DNA from: CAUZIR01 sp965250195
Lineage (GTDB): Bacteria; Chloroflexota; Dehalococcoidia; Lucifugimonadales; UBA2962
Assembly: GCA_965250195.1 (NCBI GenBank)
Contig: OZ252295.1
Location: 806,001 to 870,000, forward strand
Length of the DNA stretch: 64,000 nt
Reading direction: 5' to 3'
Shown piece after piece: positions 1 through 10,100 of this stretch. The notes beneath the pieces were generated by a model. That model searched no databases and was not told where the DNA came from. It was given only the letters and a program-made list of their open reading frames with translations. Position 1 is the first letter of the stretch, and each line of letters starts with the position of its first letter. A program made the translations under genes and the position numbers.

Positions 1-152
1 TCTACCTTTTCCACCGCCGTGATATCCCCGGCGCCAGCAGGTCGTAGGAACCCGTTAGGGAGTTGGGCCCTCGCTGGAGTTCGGACAGCCGAACACATCG
101 GTTGATGCCGTTTTGGCTGGAGTGCGCCTGCGCGATGCCCTTAGGAATAGCC

Positions 153-172
153 TTCGACAAGCTCAGGACGAA
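153..172. repeat. Dispersed intergenic repeat core TTCGACAAGCTCAGGACGAA
   Basis: The 20-base string TTCGACAAGCTCAGGACGAA has complementary ends (TTCG and CGAA) around a central AGCT. From memory, this core (reverse TTCGTCCTGAGCTTGTCGAA) occurs between genes in many unrelated bacterial genomes and gives spurious peptides such as FVLSLSKA. It lies in the gene-poor 1-227 stretch downstream of the amino-acid ABC operon. No convincing gene is seen in this stretch. Confidence 0.5.
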
Positions 173-227
173 TGGGCCGGGGCCCTCTAGCCCTTTGCTA
201 CAGGGGAGATTGGGTTGGAGTAGCAAA

Positions 228-980
228 TTAGTGGGTGAGGATCTTGCTTAGAAAGAGTTTGGTGCGGGACTCTCGCGGGCTGGTGAAGAACTCCTCAGAG
301 GTTCCGACTTCGACTATCTCGCCCTCATCCATGAAGATCACGCGGTCGGCGACGTTCCTTGCGAAGCTCATCTCGTGGGTAACGCAGATCATGGTCATAC
401 CGGACGCAGCCAACTCGCCCATCACCTTGAGGACCTCGTTGATCATCTCCGGGTCGAGCGCGGAGGTGGGCTCGTCGACCATCATCAGCTTGGGGTTCAT
501 CGCGAGAGCGCGGGCGATGGCGACGCGCTGCTGCTGGCCGCCTGAGAGCTGGCCGGGGTATTTCTCCGCCTGTTCAGGTATACCTACGCGGCGCAGCAGT
601 TGGAGCGCGAGTTCCTCCGCCTGCTTGTGCGGCATGTGGCGGACCTTCTGCGGCGCGAGTGTTATGTTGCGCATGACGGTGAGGTGCGGGAAGAGGTTGA
701 ACTGCTGAAAGACCATTCCCGTGTCGGCCCGTATCTTGGCGAGAGTGCGGGCGTCGTCCGTCAGCTCGACGCCGTCAACGACGATCCGGCCGGAATCGTG
801 TCGCTCGAGCTGATTTATGGTCCTGAGCAGGGTCGATTTGCCTGAGCCAGAAGGCCCGATGATGACGACGACCTCGCCCTCGATCACTGAGACGTCGACT
901 TCTTTCAGAGCAGCGAAATCGCCGTAGCGTTTCACCACTTTTTCTAGACGGAGTATCTCTTTGCCGCTCTGCTTTGCCAT
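228..980 (-). CDS. Polar amino-acid ABC transporter ATP-binding protein (AapP/GlnQ type)
   Basis: This 250-residue cytoplasmic ATPase powers amino-acid import. Visible motifs are Walker A GPSGSGKST at residues 42-50, the signature LSGGQQQRVAIARAL near 144-158, Walker B MMVDEPTSALD near 165-175, and the switch histidine in CVTHEM. Length and motifs match the GlnQ/HisP/AapP family, which works as a dimer on two permease subunits. It is the last gene of a four-gene minus-strand operon (binding protein, two permeases, ATPase) and starts 28 bases after the preceding permease ends. The substrate cannot be read from sequence; a broad polar amino-acid specificity is inferred from the Aap-like organisation. 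Confidence 0.93.
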   Translation of the reverse strand: MAKQSGKEILRLEKVVKRYGDFAALKEVDVSVIEGEVVVIIGPSGSGKSTLLRTINQLERHDSGRIVVDGVELTDDARTLAKIRADTGMVFQQFNLFPHLTVMRNITLAPQKVRHMPHKQAEELALQLLRRVGIPEQAEKYPGQLSGGQQQRVAIARALAMNPKLMMVDEPTSALDPEMINEVLKVMGELAASGMTMICVTHEMSFARNVADRVIFMDEGEIVEVGTSEEFFTSPRESRTKLFLSKILTH

Positions 981-1008
981 GTACCGGTCCTCTCTATAGC
1001 CTGGTCCG

Positions 1009-2352
1009 TTATCTCGTGCCCAGTCCTAATCGGGTTTCCGCCGCTCCGCCAAGCCGGGATAACAGATACGAAACCAGCCAGTATATGAGCCCTACGACAA
1101 TATATATCTCGAAGAAGGCGCCCTCCGCTATGTCCGTCTGGCCCCCGAGGATCTTCTTCGCCTTTTCCAGTGTGTTGACGAGCGATATTGCGGCGAGTAG
1201 CGCTGTATCTTTCCATAGGGCGATGAAGCGCCCGATAATTGCCGGGATAACCGCCTTGATCGCTTGCGGCAGGATGATGAAGATGTACTTCTGCGCCGCG
1301 GAAAGACCTATCGCCTCAGACGCCTCATGCTGGCCACGCGATATGGACTGGAGTCCGCCTCGCAAAACCTCAGCGATGTAGGCCCCGCCGAAGAAGGCAA
1401 AAACGATCATGACTCGATATACGAGGTCGATGTTGCTGAACGCTTCGCCGATAGGTCCGAACTCGTCATCGAGGAACGTGGCGAACAGTAGCCAGACGAG
1501 CAGCGGGGCAGCGCGCACGACCTCGATGTAGCCGACGGCGGAGAACCGTATAGTCCAGTACGGAGAGGTGCGGCCCAACGCCAGTCCGAGACCGATGAAG
1601 AAGGAGAAGAATCCCCCCACGGCAAACACCAGCAGGTCGAGGAATGCGCTCTCCCAGTGGCTGCTGGACACCCCCAACTGGAGCAAGACGATCATCGGGA
1701 TGAGCAGGACCCACGCTGCGCCGATCGCCTGAAGCAGTATCGGATTGCTTCTCCATCTGGAGAGGCGCCTGCCCGCCCAGGCTCCTCCTATCAGGACCGC
1801 AAAGAGCCCAGCGAGTAGCAGCCAAGATGTACCGAACGGAATTGCGAGTCCCAGTGAGAGCGAGTAGAGCCAGCGGGGTGCCCAGCCACGCTCCCACACC
1901 AGTTCTCTGTGGACACCGCTCACGATTGCGGTCTGTCCCGCGGACTGTATCTCTTGGGTGCTCTGTCCCTCCTGGATCTGCAGATCGGTCCCCAGGCCGA
2001 GTGTGAGAGTTATCACCGCCACCACACCGATCGCCACTATGTAGGGCCGCAATCTTCCGATCCAGACGCCATAGGTAAGGGCAACCAGAATTACCACGAT
2101 GAAGAGGGATATCCATATCCGGAAGGTGTCCTCCGCAGGATAACTGCCGACGAAGAACAGCTTTCGGTTGATCGCGACGAGGCCCCAGTTGGCCTGGAAC
2201 AGAACGAACCTCAGCATCAGGAATCCGGCGATACCGCCAGCCGCTATGGTGGCTAAGCTGAGGACGGAGTTACGCCATGAATCGAACAGGTTTGTCCTTG
2301 CCCAGGTCAGACAGCTGGAGACGATGGAGCGATACGCTGCAGATGTCGTCAT
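1009..2352 (-). CDS. Amino-acid ABC transporter permease (AapM-like)
   Basis: A 447-residue integral membrane protein. It has an N-terminal hydrophobic segment, a long extracytoplasmic portion and a C-terminal permease domain with the EAA loop EASEAIGLSAAQKY, which docks on the ATPase. Its length is typical of AapM/YhdY-type permeases, which are much longer than HisQ/HisM (about 230 residues). It overlaps the upstream permease gene by four bases (ATGA), which implies translational coupling. It is expected to form a heterodimeric channel with the product of 2349-3515. Confidence 0.9.
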   Translation of the reverse strand: MTTSAAYRSIVSSCLTWARTNLFDSWRNSVLSLATIAAGGIAGFLMLRFVLFQANWGLVAINRKLFFVGSYPAEDTFRIWISLFIVVILVALTYGVWIGRLRPYIVAIGVVAVITLTLGLGTDLQIQEGQSTQEIQSAGQTAIVSGVHRELVWERGWAPRWLYSLSLGLAIPFGTSWLLLAGLFAVLIGGAWAGRRLSRWRSNPILLQAIGAAWVLLIPMIVLLQLGVSSSHWESAFLDLLVFAVGGFFSFFIGLGLALGRTSPYWTIRFSAVGYIEVVRAAPLLVWLLFATFLDDEFGPIGEAFSNIDLVYRVMIVFAFFGGAYIAEVLRGGLQSISRGQHEASEAIGLSAAQKYIFIILPQAIKAVIPAIIGRFIALWKDTALLAAISLVNTLEKAKKILGGQTDIAEGAFFEIYIVVGLIYWLVSYLLSRLGGAAETRLGLGTR

Positions 2353-3515
2353 CTGATCTGGACTTTTCGGTTAATCGCATTCATGATCAGCGAGATGATG
2401 AGGTTCGTGATGACGAAAACGAAGAATATGAACAGGTATGTCTGCAGGAGGTTCCCGGTGTTGTTGATGATCCTATTGGATATCAGGACTATCTCGCCGT
2501 AGGCTATGGCATGCGCAAGCGTCGAGTCCTTGTTGGCGTTTTGGTATTCGTTGTTCAAAGAAGGAATCATGATCCGCAGGGCCTGGGGCAGAATGATCAG
2601 CGAGAAGCGCTGGTACGTTGATAATCCAAGAGATGCGGAGGCTTCGGTCTGGCCGTGGGGAACCGCCTGGAGCGAGCCACGCACGATCTCAGCGATGTAG
2701 GCGCTTATGTATAGGGTGAGCGACACCAGCGCGCTCAGATAACCCAACCCGAGCAGATTGCCACCGGTATACGAGAAGAACCCGGACGCCGATTGAGTCA
2801 CGTCAGGAAGAGTTAGGCGCACCGGGAAGAGCAGTCCGGCGTATGCCACCGCTCCTATGAGCACAAAGACCGCTGTTCCCCACACATTGGGGCGCAGGCT
2901 CTCGCCCGTCTTGGCCTCCCTGCGCGCACGGCTCCTCCTCACGAGCCACGCGCCCATGGCGGCGCCGAGCAACGCCACGGGCCACAGCCACCAGAGCGAA
3001 TTGGCGGTCTCGAGCCAGGGGATGGCCAGCCCGCGGTTGCTGATGTAGAGGAGACCGCTCCACCCTGAGCGCTCCTCTATCTTGGGCAGTCCCCTGGACA
3101 CCGCGAAGGCGAAGAAGAACATGATCAGCAGCAGGGGCAGGTTCCTGAACAGGTCGACGTAGAGCTTGCCCAGCCGGTTGACCATGGGATTGGAGGAGAG
3201 TCGGGCCACGCCAACGGCCAGGCCCAACATGGAGGAAAGGAAGATGGCAAAGACCACGACTGCTATGGTGTTGCCAGCACCTTTGAGCATCCCCAGCCAT
3301 CTCGGGTTGCTCGCTTCTACGTTCAGGAACTGGAAGATCGAGCTGCGGTCCGGACTGCCGTAAGGCCCGAAGAGGAAGTCGAAATCGAAGAGGTTGATGG
3401 CTATGGAATAGCCGACGTAGCCCACAACGATCCCGGAAGCGGCACCGACGATTAGATTGACCGCGAGGTAGCGCGAGCGTCTCTTGAACCAGATGTCGTT
3501 CAGGCGCTGCATCAT
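2349..3515 (-). CDS. Amino-acid ABC transporter permease (AapQ-like)
   Basis: A 388-residue membrane protein with an N-terminal hydrophobic segment, the family pattern NTIAVVVFAIFLSSMLGLAVG, a central variable stretch, and the EAA loop EASASLGLSTYQRFSLIILPQ in the C-terminal half. It is the partner subunit of the permease encoded immediately downstream. The pairing of a roughly 390- and a roughly 440-residue permease is characteristic of the general L-amino-acid (Aap) transporter branch. It is preceded by 79 non-coding bases after the binding-protein gene. Confidence 0.9.
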   Translation of the reverse strand: MMQRLNDIWFKRRSRYLAVNLIVGAASGIVVGYVGYSIAINLFDFDFLFGPYGSPDRSSIFQFLNVEASNPRWLGMLKGAGNTIAVVVFAIFLSSMLGLAVGVARLSSNPMVNRLGKLYVDLFRNLPLLLIMFFFAFAVSRGLPKIEERSGWSGLLYISNRGLAIPWLETANSLWWLWPVALLGAAMGAWLVRRSRARREAKTGESLRPNVWGTAVFVLIGAVAYAGLLFPVRLTLPDVTQSASGFFSYTGGNLLGLGYLSALVSLTLYISAYIAEIVRGSLQAVPHGQTEASASLGLSTYQRFSLIILPQALRIMIPSLNNEYQNANKDSTLAHAIAYGEIVLISNRIINNTGNLLQTYLFIFFVFVITNLIISLIMNAINRKVQIR

Positions 3516-3594
3516 CGCCTAGCAATCACACGAAATCCAACGTATGGGCAGGGGTATGCCCGCCCATACGTTCCGTCCTTGTCAGAAAGCACTC

Positions 3595-4662
3595 TTAGCG
3601 CATCGGCGGGGCGTAGATCAGTCCGCCATCTAGATAGGAGGCGTTCAACGATCCGGCACGGGTGAGTCCTACCTGCTCGAGCGTAAGGCTGTAGGCCTCA
3701 CCGTAGTTGCCGACCTGATCGATCACGCTCTGCATGAAGGTGCTGGCGATCTTGCCGTGTCCGATGCCCAGGTTGGTAGGAGGGCCGCCGTCGAATCCCA
3801 CTCCCAGGAGACGGGCCACTGTGTTGTTCGGCGGGTTCGCCGCCATCTGACCCATATTATCCGAGGTGACCCCCTGCTCTTCGGCGATGATCATGCCATT
3901 CACTACCCAGCGCACCACGTCTTCCCACTCCGAGTCGTAGTCGCGTACACTCGGACCGAGAGGTTCTTTGGAGAGCGTCTCGGGGAGCACGATGGCGTCG
4001 GTCCCGTCCGCCTTTAGGGTGAACTGGTGACCGCCCAGCTGTGATTTATCGGAGGACCAGGCGTCACACTGATCGTTGATAAACGCTCCGCGGAGCTCCG
4101 GGTTGGCCTGGAAGGTGAGCTCAGAGTAGGTGAGCCCCTGTTCGGAGAAGAAGTCGGAGACGGCGCCCTGGGTGCTGGTGCCGTCCAGGATGCAGATAGT
4201 GGCCCCGTCGAGCTCCTTAGCGCTGGACAGTCCGGCGCTCGCCTTCACCATGATGCCGGTGCCGTCGTAGAAGGTGGTGGGCGCGAAGGCGACGTTGAGG
4301 TCGGTGTCGCGGCTGGCGGTCCAAGTGGTTGTGCGGATGAGCACGTCGATCTCTTTCGCGGCGAGCAGCTCGAAGCGGTTGGCGGAGGTGGCCTCCTTGA
4401 ACTCGACCTTGCTCCTGTCTCCGAAGACAGCCGCGGCCATCGCGTGGCAATACTCCACGTCGTTACCTTGGGCCGTGCCGTCCGGGTTGAGCACGCCGAA
4501 GCCTGGGGTGTCAGCTTTGATGCCGCAGACGAGGTATCCTCGATCGAGGATCTCATCGAGCGTATTCTCTCGGGCCTCTCCTTCGTTGCCTCCACACGCA
4601 GCCATGGCTAGCAGCGCGACAACTACTACCATCCCAGCGGGTAAACGTACGTACCTGTCCAT
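3595..4662 (-). CDS. Amino-acid ABC transporter substrate-binding lipoprotein (AapJ-like)
   Basis: A 355-residue binding protein of the periplasmic-binding-protein type 3 family. I place the start at 4662 because AGGAGG stands just upstream of that ATG; an in-frame ATG at 4683 lacks such a site. The start gives a clean lipoprotein signal with lipobox LAMAAC at about residues 18-23, so the protein should be anchored outside the membrane by a lipidated cysteine. The mature part begins TLDEILDRGYLVCGIKA and carries the ligand-domain pattern FKEATSANRFELLAAKEIDVL, with an arginine in LIRTTTWT suited to binding an amino-acid carboxylate. It is first in the operon, as usual for Aap systems. Confidence 0.92.
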   Translation of the reverse strand: MDRYVRLPAGMVVVVALLAMAACGGNEGEARENTLDEILDRGYLVCGIKADTPGFGVLNPDGTAQGNDVEYCHAMAAAVFGDRSKVEFKEATSANRFELLAAKEIDVLIRTTTWTASRDTDLNVAFAPTTFYDGTGIMVKASAGLSSAKELDGATICILDGTSTQGAVSDFFSEQGLTYSELTFQANPELRGAFINDQCDAWSSDKSQLGGHQFTLKADGTDAIVLPETLSKEPLGPSVRDYDSEWEDVVRWVVNGMIIAEEQGVTSDNMGQMAANPPNNTVARLLGVGFDGGPPTNLGIGHGKIASTFMQSVIDQVGNYGEAYSLTLEQVGLTRAGSLNASYLDGGLIYAPPMR

Positions 4663-4709
4663 CTTGCCTCCTGACAACGACATCGGTTTTGGTTATTCGT
4701 CTCCTGATG

Positions 4710-5366
4710 GGTCACGTCCCGTAAAGCGGTGTAAGAGAGAGCGCCATCCTGTTGAACACATCTATGCCGCTGCCTTCTCTAGATCCGCCTCGGGTAGAGC
4801 TTCGTCGATGCTGTTGGCCGCAGGTGTCATGTAGCGTCGGCCGATGGCCCATTCGTCGTGCTGTTCGGCCAGGACAGCCCCAACCAGGCGAAGCGCGGCT
4901 GGCCGATTGGGGAAGATGCCCACCACGTCCGAGACCCAGCTGCTCTCGCCGGGTCATCGGCCAGAGGGTCAGATAGCTGGCCCGGCCAGCAAGGGACTCG
5001 GAGACCTGTCGCATCAATAGCAGATTGGCCGAACCGGTGATGAGGAACTTCCCCGGCTGGCGCTGCTGGTCTATGGCCCGCTTCACCGCATGCAGAAGGT
5101 TCGGCTCTCGCTGCACCTCATCGAGAGTCACCTGCTAGCTGCCCCCAGGAGCGCCTCGGGATCGCGGCGGCTGCATCTACCACGTCGAGGTCGTCCAGGG
5201 AGAGGAAGCGCCGTCCGCCCGGCATAAGCTCCTGGGCTAGGGTGCTCTTCCCCGTCTGACGGGCTCCGGTCACCACCACCGCAGGCATGACTCGGAGACG
5301 GTCCTGAAGGCTTGGCCCAACGAGGCGGGGGAGTGTGTCATTCGCCATAGGCACCATGGTAGGCAT
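4710..5366 (-). pseudogene. Broken AAA ATPase (DUF4143-type), frameshifted and truncated
   Basis: Two reading frames carry parts of one protein. The upstream frame (5366 to about 5118) begins at a start codon and has Walker A GARQTGKST and the family pattern FLSLDDLDVVDAA. The downstream frame has TLDEVQREPNLLHAVKRAID followed by FLITGSANLLLM and LTLWPMTRREQLGL. These are successive motifs of the small AAA ATPases with a C-terminal DUF4143 domain, often found beside transposons. The reading frame shifts near 5120, and recognisable similarity ends at about 4960, so the DUF4143 part is gone. The last bases (about 4710-4757) resemble an IS256-type terminus, so truncation by an insertion is possible. 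Confidence 0.7.
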
Positions 5367-5656
5367 TCACGGTATGTTTTGCAATGGTGAGGCACCTTCC
5401 ACAGTTTTCCTTGGGTTTATCCAGCCGCAGCGTCAGACAGCTGAGGAAACGGTGGTTGGCATCGGACACATGAAGGGGGACCTCGATGTGGTCTCTTCCC
5501 GTGCTCCGTATTCGTCATAGACCGAAGCGTTTCTGCCGACCACGTACTCTAATGGACAACAAAAAAAGACCTCACATGAGCCTGTCTCAGAAGTCGGTGA
5601 ACTGGTGAATGGAACCGTGTTAGGTGTACCTTTGAGGCGACATCAACGAAGGAGAG
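5367..5656. other. Gene-free spacer before IS1182-type remnant
   Basis: About 290 bases with no credible coding signal. The last 80 bases, from GAGCCTGTCTCAGAAGTC near 5579, resemble the outer end of an IS1182-type element and are followed by a purine-rich GAAGGAGAG ribosome-binding site for the transposase start at 5657. I did not find a matching inverted end on the far side. Confidence 0.35.
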
Positions 5657-6549
5657 ATGGAGATGCCGCTTCCGGATATGGACCGAGAGCAGATGTGGCT
5701 GTTGCCGCCGTCTCTTGACGAGCTGGTGCCATTGGATCACCCAGCGCGATTCGTGGCTGAGTTCGTGGACGCGTTGGATAGAGAGGGCTGGTCAGAGCTC
5801 GGCGTGGAGATAGAAGGGGACACGCTGGGAGCTCCGGCCTACCGCCCTCGTGCGCTGTTGAGCGTGTGGCTGTACGGATTCATGACCGGGGTGCGCTCGT
5901 GCCGGAAGCTGGAGGCGGCCTGCCGGGATCAGATACCATATCTGTGGCTGACCGGGTGGCAACATCCAGACCACAACACCCTGTGGCGATTCTACAAAGG
6001 ACACAGGCAGGCCATGAGGAAGCTGTTCGAGCGGACGGTTCGTACGGCGGTGACGATGAAACTGGTGGCCCTGGCGGTGCAGGCGGTGGATGGTACAAAG
6101 GTGGGCGCCAACGCATCGGTCTACAGGGACAGAGGCTCGAGTTTCTACGTATCCACCGTACGAATGGAGTCCCGTGGCGTCTGTACCGGGCCTCTGGAGG
6201 CGTCTGCCAAGCGTGCCCGGCCTTCGGAGTCTGTACGAGGTCCAAAGAGTTCGGCCGCAGTCTGGCGATAGGGCCTTACGACGCCGCGCTGCGCCGTCAT
6301 CGTGTCTGGATGTCTACCAACGAGGCCGGGGAAGCGTACAAGCGGAGAAAGCCGTTGGTCGAACCGGTCTTCGGAATCATCAAAGAGCAACTGGCGGCAC
6401 GGAGGTTCCTGCTGCGCGGCATGTTCAACGTGTTGGCCGAGTGGACTCTGTTGGCGACTGCCCTCAACCTGCGCACCCTCTGGCGGGTGTGGTGCCTCTG
6501 CATCTTCGTTAATCTACTTCGCGGCCCAAAGCATCACTTCGCTTCTTAG
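5657..6549 (+). pseudogene. IS1182-family transposase remnant with frameshift and internal deletion
   Basis: The first frame (5657 to about 6150) carries the N-terminal family pattern: LVPLDHPARFVAEFVDALD, RPRALLSVWLYGFMTGVRS, LWLTGWQHPDHNTLWRFYK and VDGTKVGANAS. After a switch to another frame, the C-terminal part follows: ASGGVCQACPAFGVCTRS, then the conserved KRRKPLVEPVFGIIKEQ and MFNVLAEWTLLATALNLRTL. In intact IS1182 transposases, roughly a hundred residues containing part of the DDE core separate these blocks. Here they lie almost next to each other, so part of the catalytic centre is missing as well as the frame being broken. The element is therefore inactive. Confidence 0.8.
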
Positions 6550-6640
6550 GCCCTCGCGATAACAGCGGGCACCCACTGGTCGCAAGTCCGGTCACCTGCT
6601 TCAGCCCTACAGGCTAGTTCGTTTGGCGAGTCCCGTTGAC

Positions 6641-6883
6641 CTAAGCTGGTCGCAACATCGCTTTTGGGACAGGATCATCTACCGGCCTTTCAGCCTGCCC
6701 TGTCCCGGCGCCAAATAACTGCGCCGCCCGATCCAACAACTGGGTCTTCCATTGCGTGATCTGGTTCGGGTGCACATCGAACTGGCTTGCCAGCTCCGAA
6801 AGTGTCCGGTCGCCGCGCACTGCGGCAAGAGCCACCTTCGCCTTGAACTCTGCCGAGTGGTTACGGCGGGGTCGTCTGCTCAT
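6641..6883 (-). pseudogene. IS3-family OrfA remnant (truncated)
   Basis: An 80-residue reading frame matches the N-terminal half of IS3-family OrfA, a helix-turn-helix DNA-binding protein. It reads RNHSAEFKAKVALAAVRGD, then LSELASQFDVHPNQITQWK. Similarity stops near FGAG, and the leucine-zipper part and OrfB are absent. The low-coordinate side adjoins the IS1182 remnant, which may have caused the loss. An AGGAG-like ribosome site precedes the start, and the element's upstream end probably lies near 6950. It is not the partner of the IS3 OrfB fragment at 20771-21105, which belongs to a different subgroup. Confidence 0.8.
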
Positions 6884-7198
6884 CTCTCGCTCCTGTCTCC
6901 GAGAGCACTATCATGCCCTCAATCAGGCAGCGATTCCACTTATCCCCCTGTTCAGATTTCCGGAGCCACTTCTTAAGTTTACTATAGCCAGAACCACGTT
7001 TGAGTTTGTCGTTACGATCAGAAGCCCTATTGGACTAGGTGGTGGATTTTAAGATGTCATGTACTAGCTATTTATGGGCTTAAAAGCGTTGTACGTTTGG
7101 CAGATAATGGTGTAGCCTCGAGTTGTATTCCGCACATGGTTTGAGGTCAGCTCGGAGGCACACGCCGCGCACGAATCTAAGGGGGTGGCACGTCTTCT
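6884..7198. other. Leader region of the giant surface-protein gene
   Basis: About 315 bases without a gene. The first 70 hold the presumed outer end of the IS3 remnant. The rest is AT-richer than its surroundings and presumably carries the promoter of the 13.2-kb gene, but I cannot assign -35/-10 boxes with confidence: GATAAT occurs at about 7103, without a well-spaced -35. A purine-rich AAGGGGGTGG at 7179-7188 is the likely ribosome-binding site for the ATG at 7199. Confidence 0.5.
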
Positions 7199-10100
7199 AT
7201 GCGTTCTAGCTCCCGGCTCCTAAGACTGTCCCTGGCGGCGGCGATCACTCTTTTGATCATGGTCTCCTGGTTCATTGGTCGATCAACCACGTCTGCGCAG
7301 AGTGACACCGCCCCGGAACAGCCGTCCGGGCTGTCCACCGAGGCTGGCGACACCCAGGTGAGGTTGAGCTGGGAGGACTCCGACGATTCGACGATAGACA
7401 AGTACGAGTTATGGCAGATTGCCGAAAGCGCAACGCTCACTGCCGCCAACAATGAGTTCGGCTATTCCGTGGCGGTGGCTGGCGACATCGCTGTGATCGG
7501 CATGCCCGATGATGACGAAAGCGGCCCTGATTCCGGAGCGGCCCTCGTATTCAGCAGGGTTGACGGTGTGTGGACCCAGAAGTACCAGCTCAGGACCGGC
7601 GATGATGCCAGCGTTGTTAAGGATGATGGGTTCGGAAGCTCTATAGCCTTCGACGGTGAGACCATAGTCGTTGGCGCGCCTTTCGACGACAGCAAAAAAG
7701 GCGCTGCGTACCTTTTCGTCAAACCTGACGACGGATGGGACAACCCGAACGGCACTGACCCGGTCGATCTGACTGACCCAGCCAAGCTTACCGCTCCCAA
7801 CGCCGCGGTGGAGGACGAGTTCGGCTATTCCGTAGCGATGGACGGTAACACCGTTGTGGTCGGAGCGTACTCGGATGACAGCACGGACACCGACGGCAAT
7901 CCCGTCGCTAATTCCGGTTCGGCCTACGTATTTACCAAGCCCGGCAACGCCTGGGTCTCCACCAGCACTGCGGCCACGTTGACCGCCTCCGACGCCGCGG
8001 CGGGCGACGAATTCGGCAACTCCGTAGCGGTTGACGGCAACACCATCGTGGTTGGGGCGAGCGGTGATGACGGTGATGCTCTTGAATTTACGGGTTCGGC
8101 TTTCGTGTTCGTCAAGCCCAACGGCGGCTGGGTCTCGACCAGCACTGCGGCGAAGCTGATCGCCTACACCCGCGGGAATCAAGACTACTTCGGCCGTTCC
8201 GTAGCAATAGACGGTGACACCATCGTGGTTGGGGCCGACGGGCAAGAAAGTAATAGGGGTTCGGCTTTCGTGTTCGCAGAACCCAGCGGCGGCTGGGTCA
8301 ACAATACCGAGACGGCCAAGATCACCGCCTCCGTCCGCTCCGGCGGCCACAGGTTCGGGTTTTCCGTGGCGCTGGACGGCGACACTGTCGTAGTTGGGGC
8401 CTACGGGGAGGCCAGCTCGAGGGGTTCGGCATACGCCTTCACCATGCCTGGCACCGGCTGGGCCACCGGTACTGAGACGGCCCAGCTCACCGCCTCCGAC
8501 GCCGCGGATAACGATAGGTTCGGCTCTTCCGTCGCAATAGACGGTGACACCGTCGTGGTTGGGGCGCAAAACAACGATACGGCCTACGTGTTCGACATCG
8601 TGGACTGGGAAGACATCGCCGGTAGTAACGCGGCGACCACGTCCCACATCATGACCGGTCTGACCAACGACATCGACCACACCTTTCGGGTGCGCGCGGT
8701 GGGCGACGCCGAAGCCAGCGATCCGTCCGACTCCGTGGCAGGAACCCCGAAGGCAGCTTCCTACGCTCCGGTCAAACTCTTAAGCTTTTCCGCCGCGCAG
8801 ACTGGCGACGGTGAGGTGGAGATGACGTGGGACGCGCACCGCTACCCGCTGACCGTCAGTGGTTATGAGTACAACCAGGACGGTGGCGATTGGGACGCCA
8901 TCACGGGGAGCGATTCCAGCACCCATTCCCATACCGTCACTGGCCTGACCAAGGGCACCACGTACACCTTCGCTGTACGCGCCGTCAACGGCGCCGGTTC
9001 AACTAAGTCCGACTCCAGGTCCGTAACTATCGTCGCCAAACCGGCGGCGCCCGACTCATTCACCGCCGTCGCGGGCGACGAACAGGTGTGGTTTGGCTGG
9101 AGAAGCCCCGCGAATTTCACCATATCCGGGTACGAATACCGGCAGAAGGAGGGAACCGACGACTTCGCCGTTTGGCAGAAAATTCCCGGGAGCAGGTCCG
9201 GGACCGCCTTCCACATCGTGACCGGCCTGACCAACGACACGTCCTACACCTTCCGGGTCCGGGCCGTGAACGCGGCCGGGAAGAGCGATGCGTCCCGCGA
9301 GCAGCCCGCGACGCCGGGGGCGGCGTCTCCGGCCCCGGGCGTACCCGAAGGCTTTGCCGCCAGACAGACCGGCGTCGGCCACGTGGAGTTGACGTGGGTG
9401 GCGAGTTCCAACCCGTTGAACGTCAACGGTTACGAGTTCAGACAGGACAACGGCTCTTGGACTACCATCTCCGGGAGCGATTCCCGCACCGTCTCCCACT
9501 CCGTCACTGGCCTGACCCAGGGCGTCACTTACACCTTCCGGGTCCGCGCCAAGAACAGCGCCGGCAATGGCGCCTCCTCTGGCGCCGAGTCCGTGATTGT
9601 CGTCGCCAAACCGGCAGCGCCGACCGATCTCATCGCCGAAGCGGGCGACACCCAGGTGGGGCTGACCTGGAAGGACCCCGGCAATGCGTCCATAGCCAAG
9701 TATCAGATCTTCCAGTTCCCTGAGAGCATCGTCAAGCTGATCTCCAGCGACCGCGATGACGAAGACGAGTTAGGGTGGTCGGTCGCCGTGGACGATGACA
9801 CCCTGGTGATTGGGGCCCTCGGGGACGACGACACCATCAAACTATCCGGTTCGGCCTACGTATTCACCAGGGTTGTCGGCGGCTGGACCCAGGCGGGCAA
9901 GCTCACCGCCAGCGATCCCAAGGAGGATGCTGGCTTCGGGCATGCGGTCGCCGTGCATGGTGACACCATCGTGGTTGGAGCGTACGAGGAGGACCACACC
10001 GACGACGACGATGCTGGCGCTGCATACGTCTTCACCAGGCCCGCCACCGGCTGGGCCGACATGACTCAGACGGCCAGGCTCACCGCCTCCGACGCTGCGG

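Noticed and set aside
2..226. A 74-residue minus-strand frame at the window start.
   Set aside because: It crosses a dispersed intergenic repeat (FVLSLSKA peptide), has no ribosome site and no family similarity.
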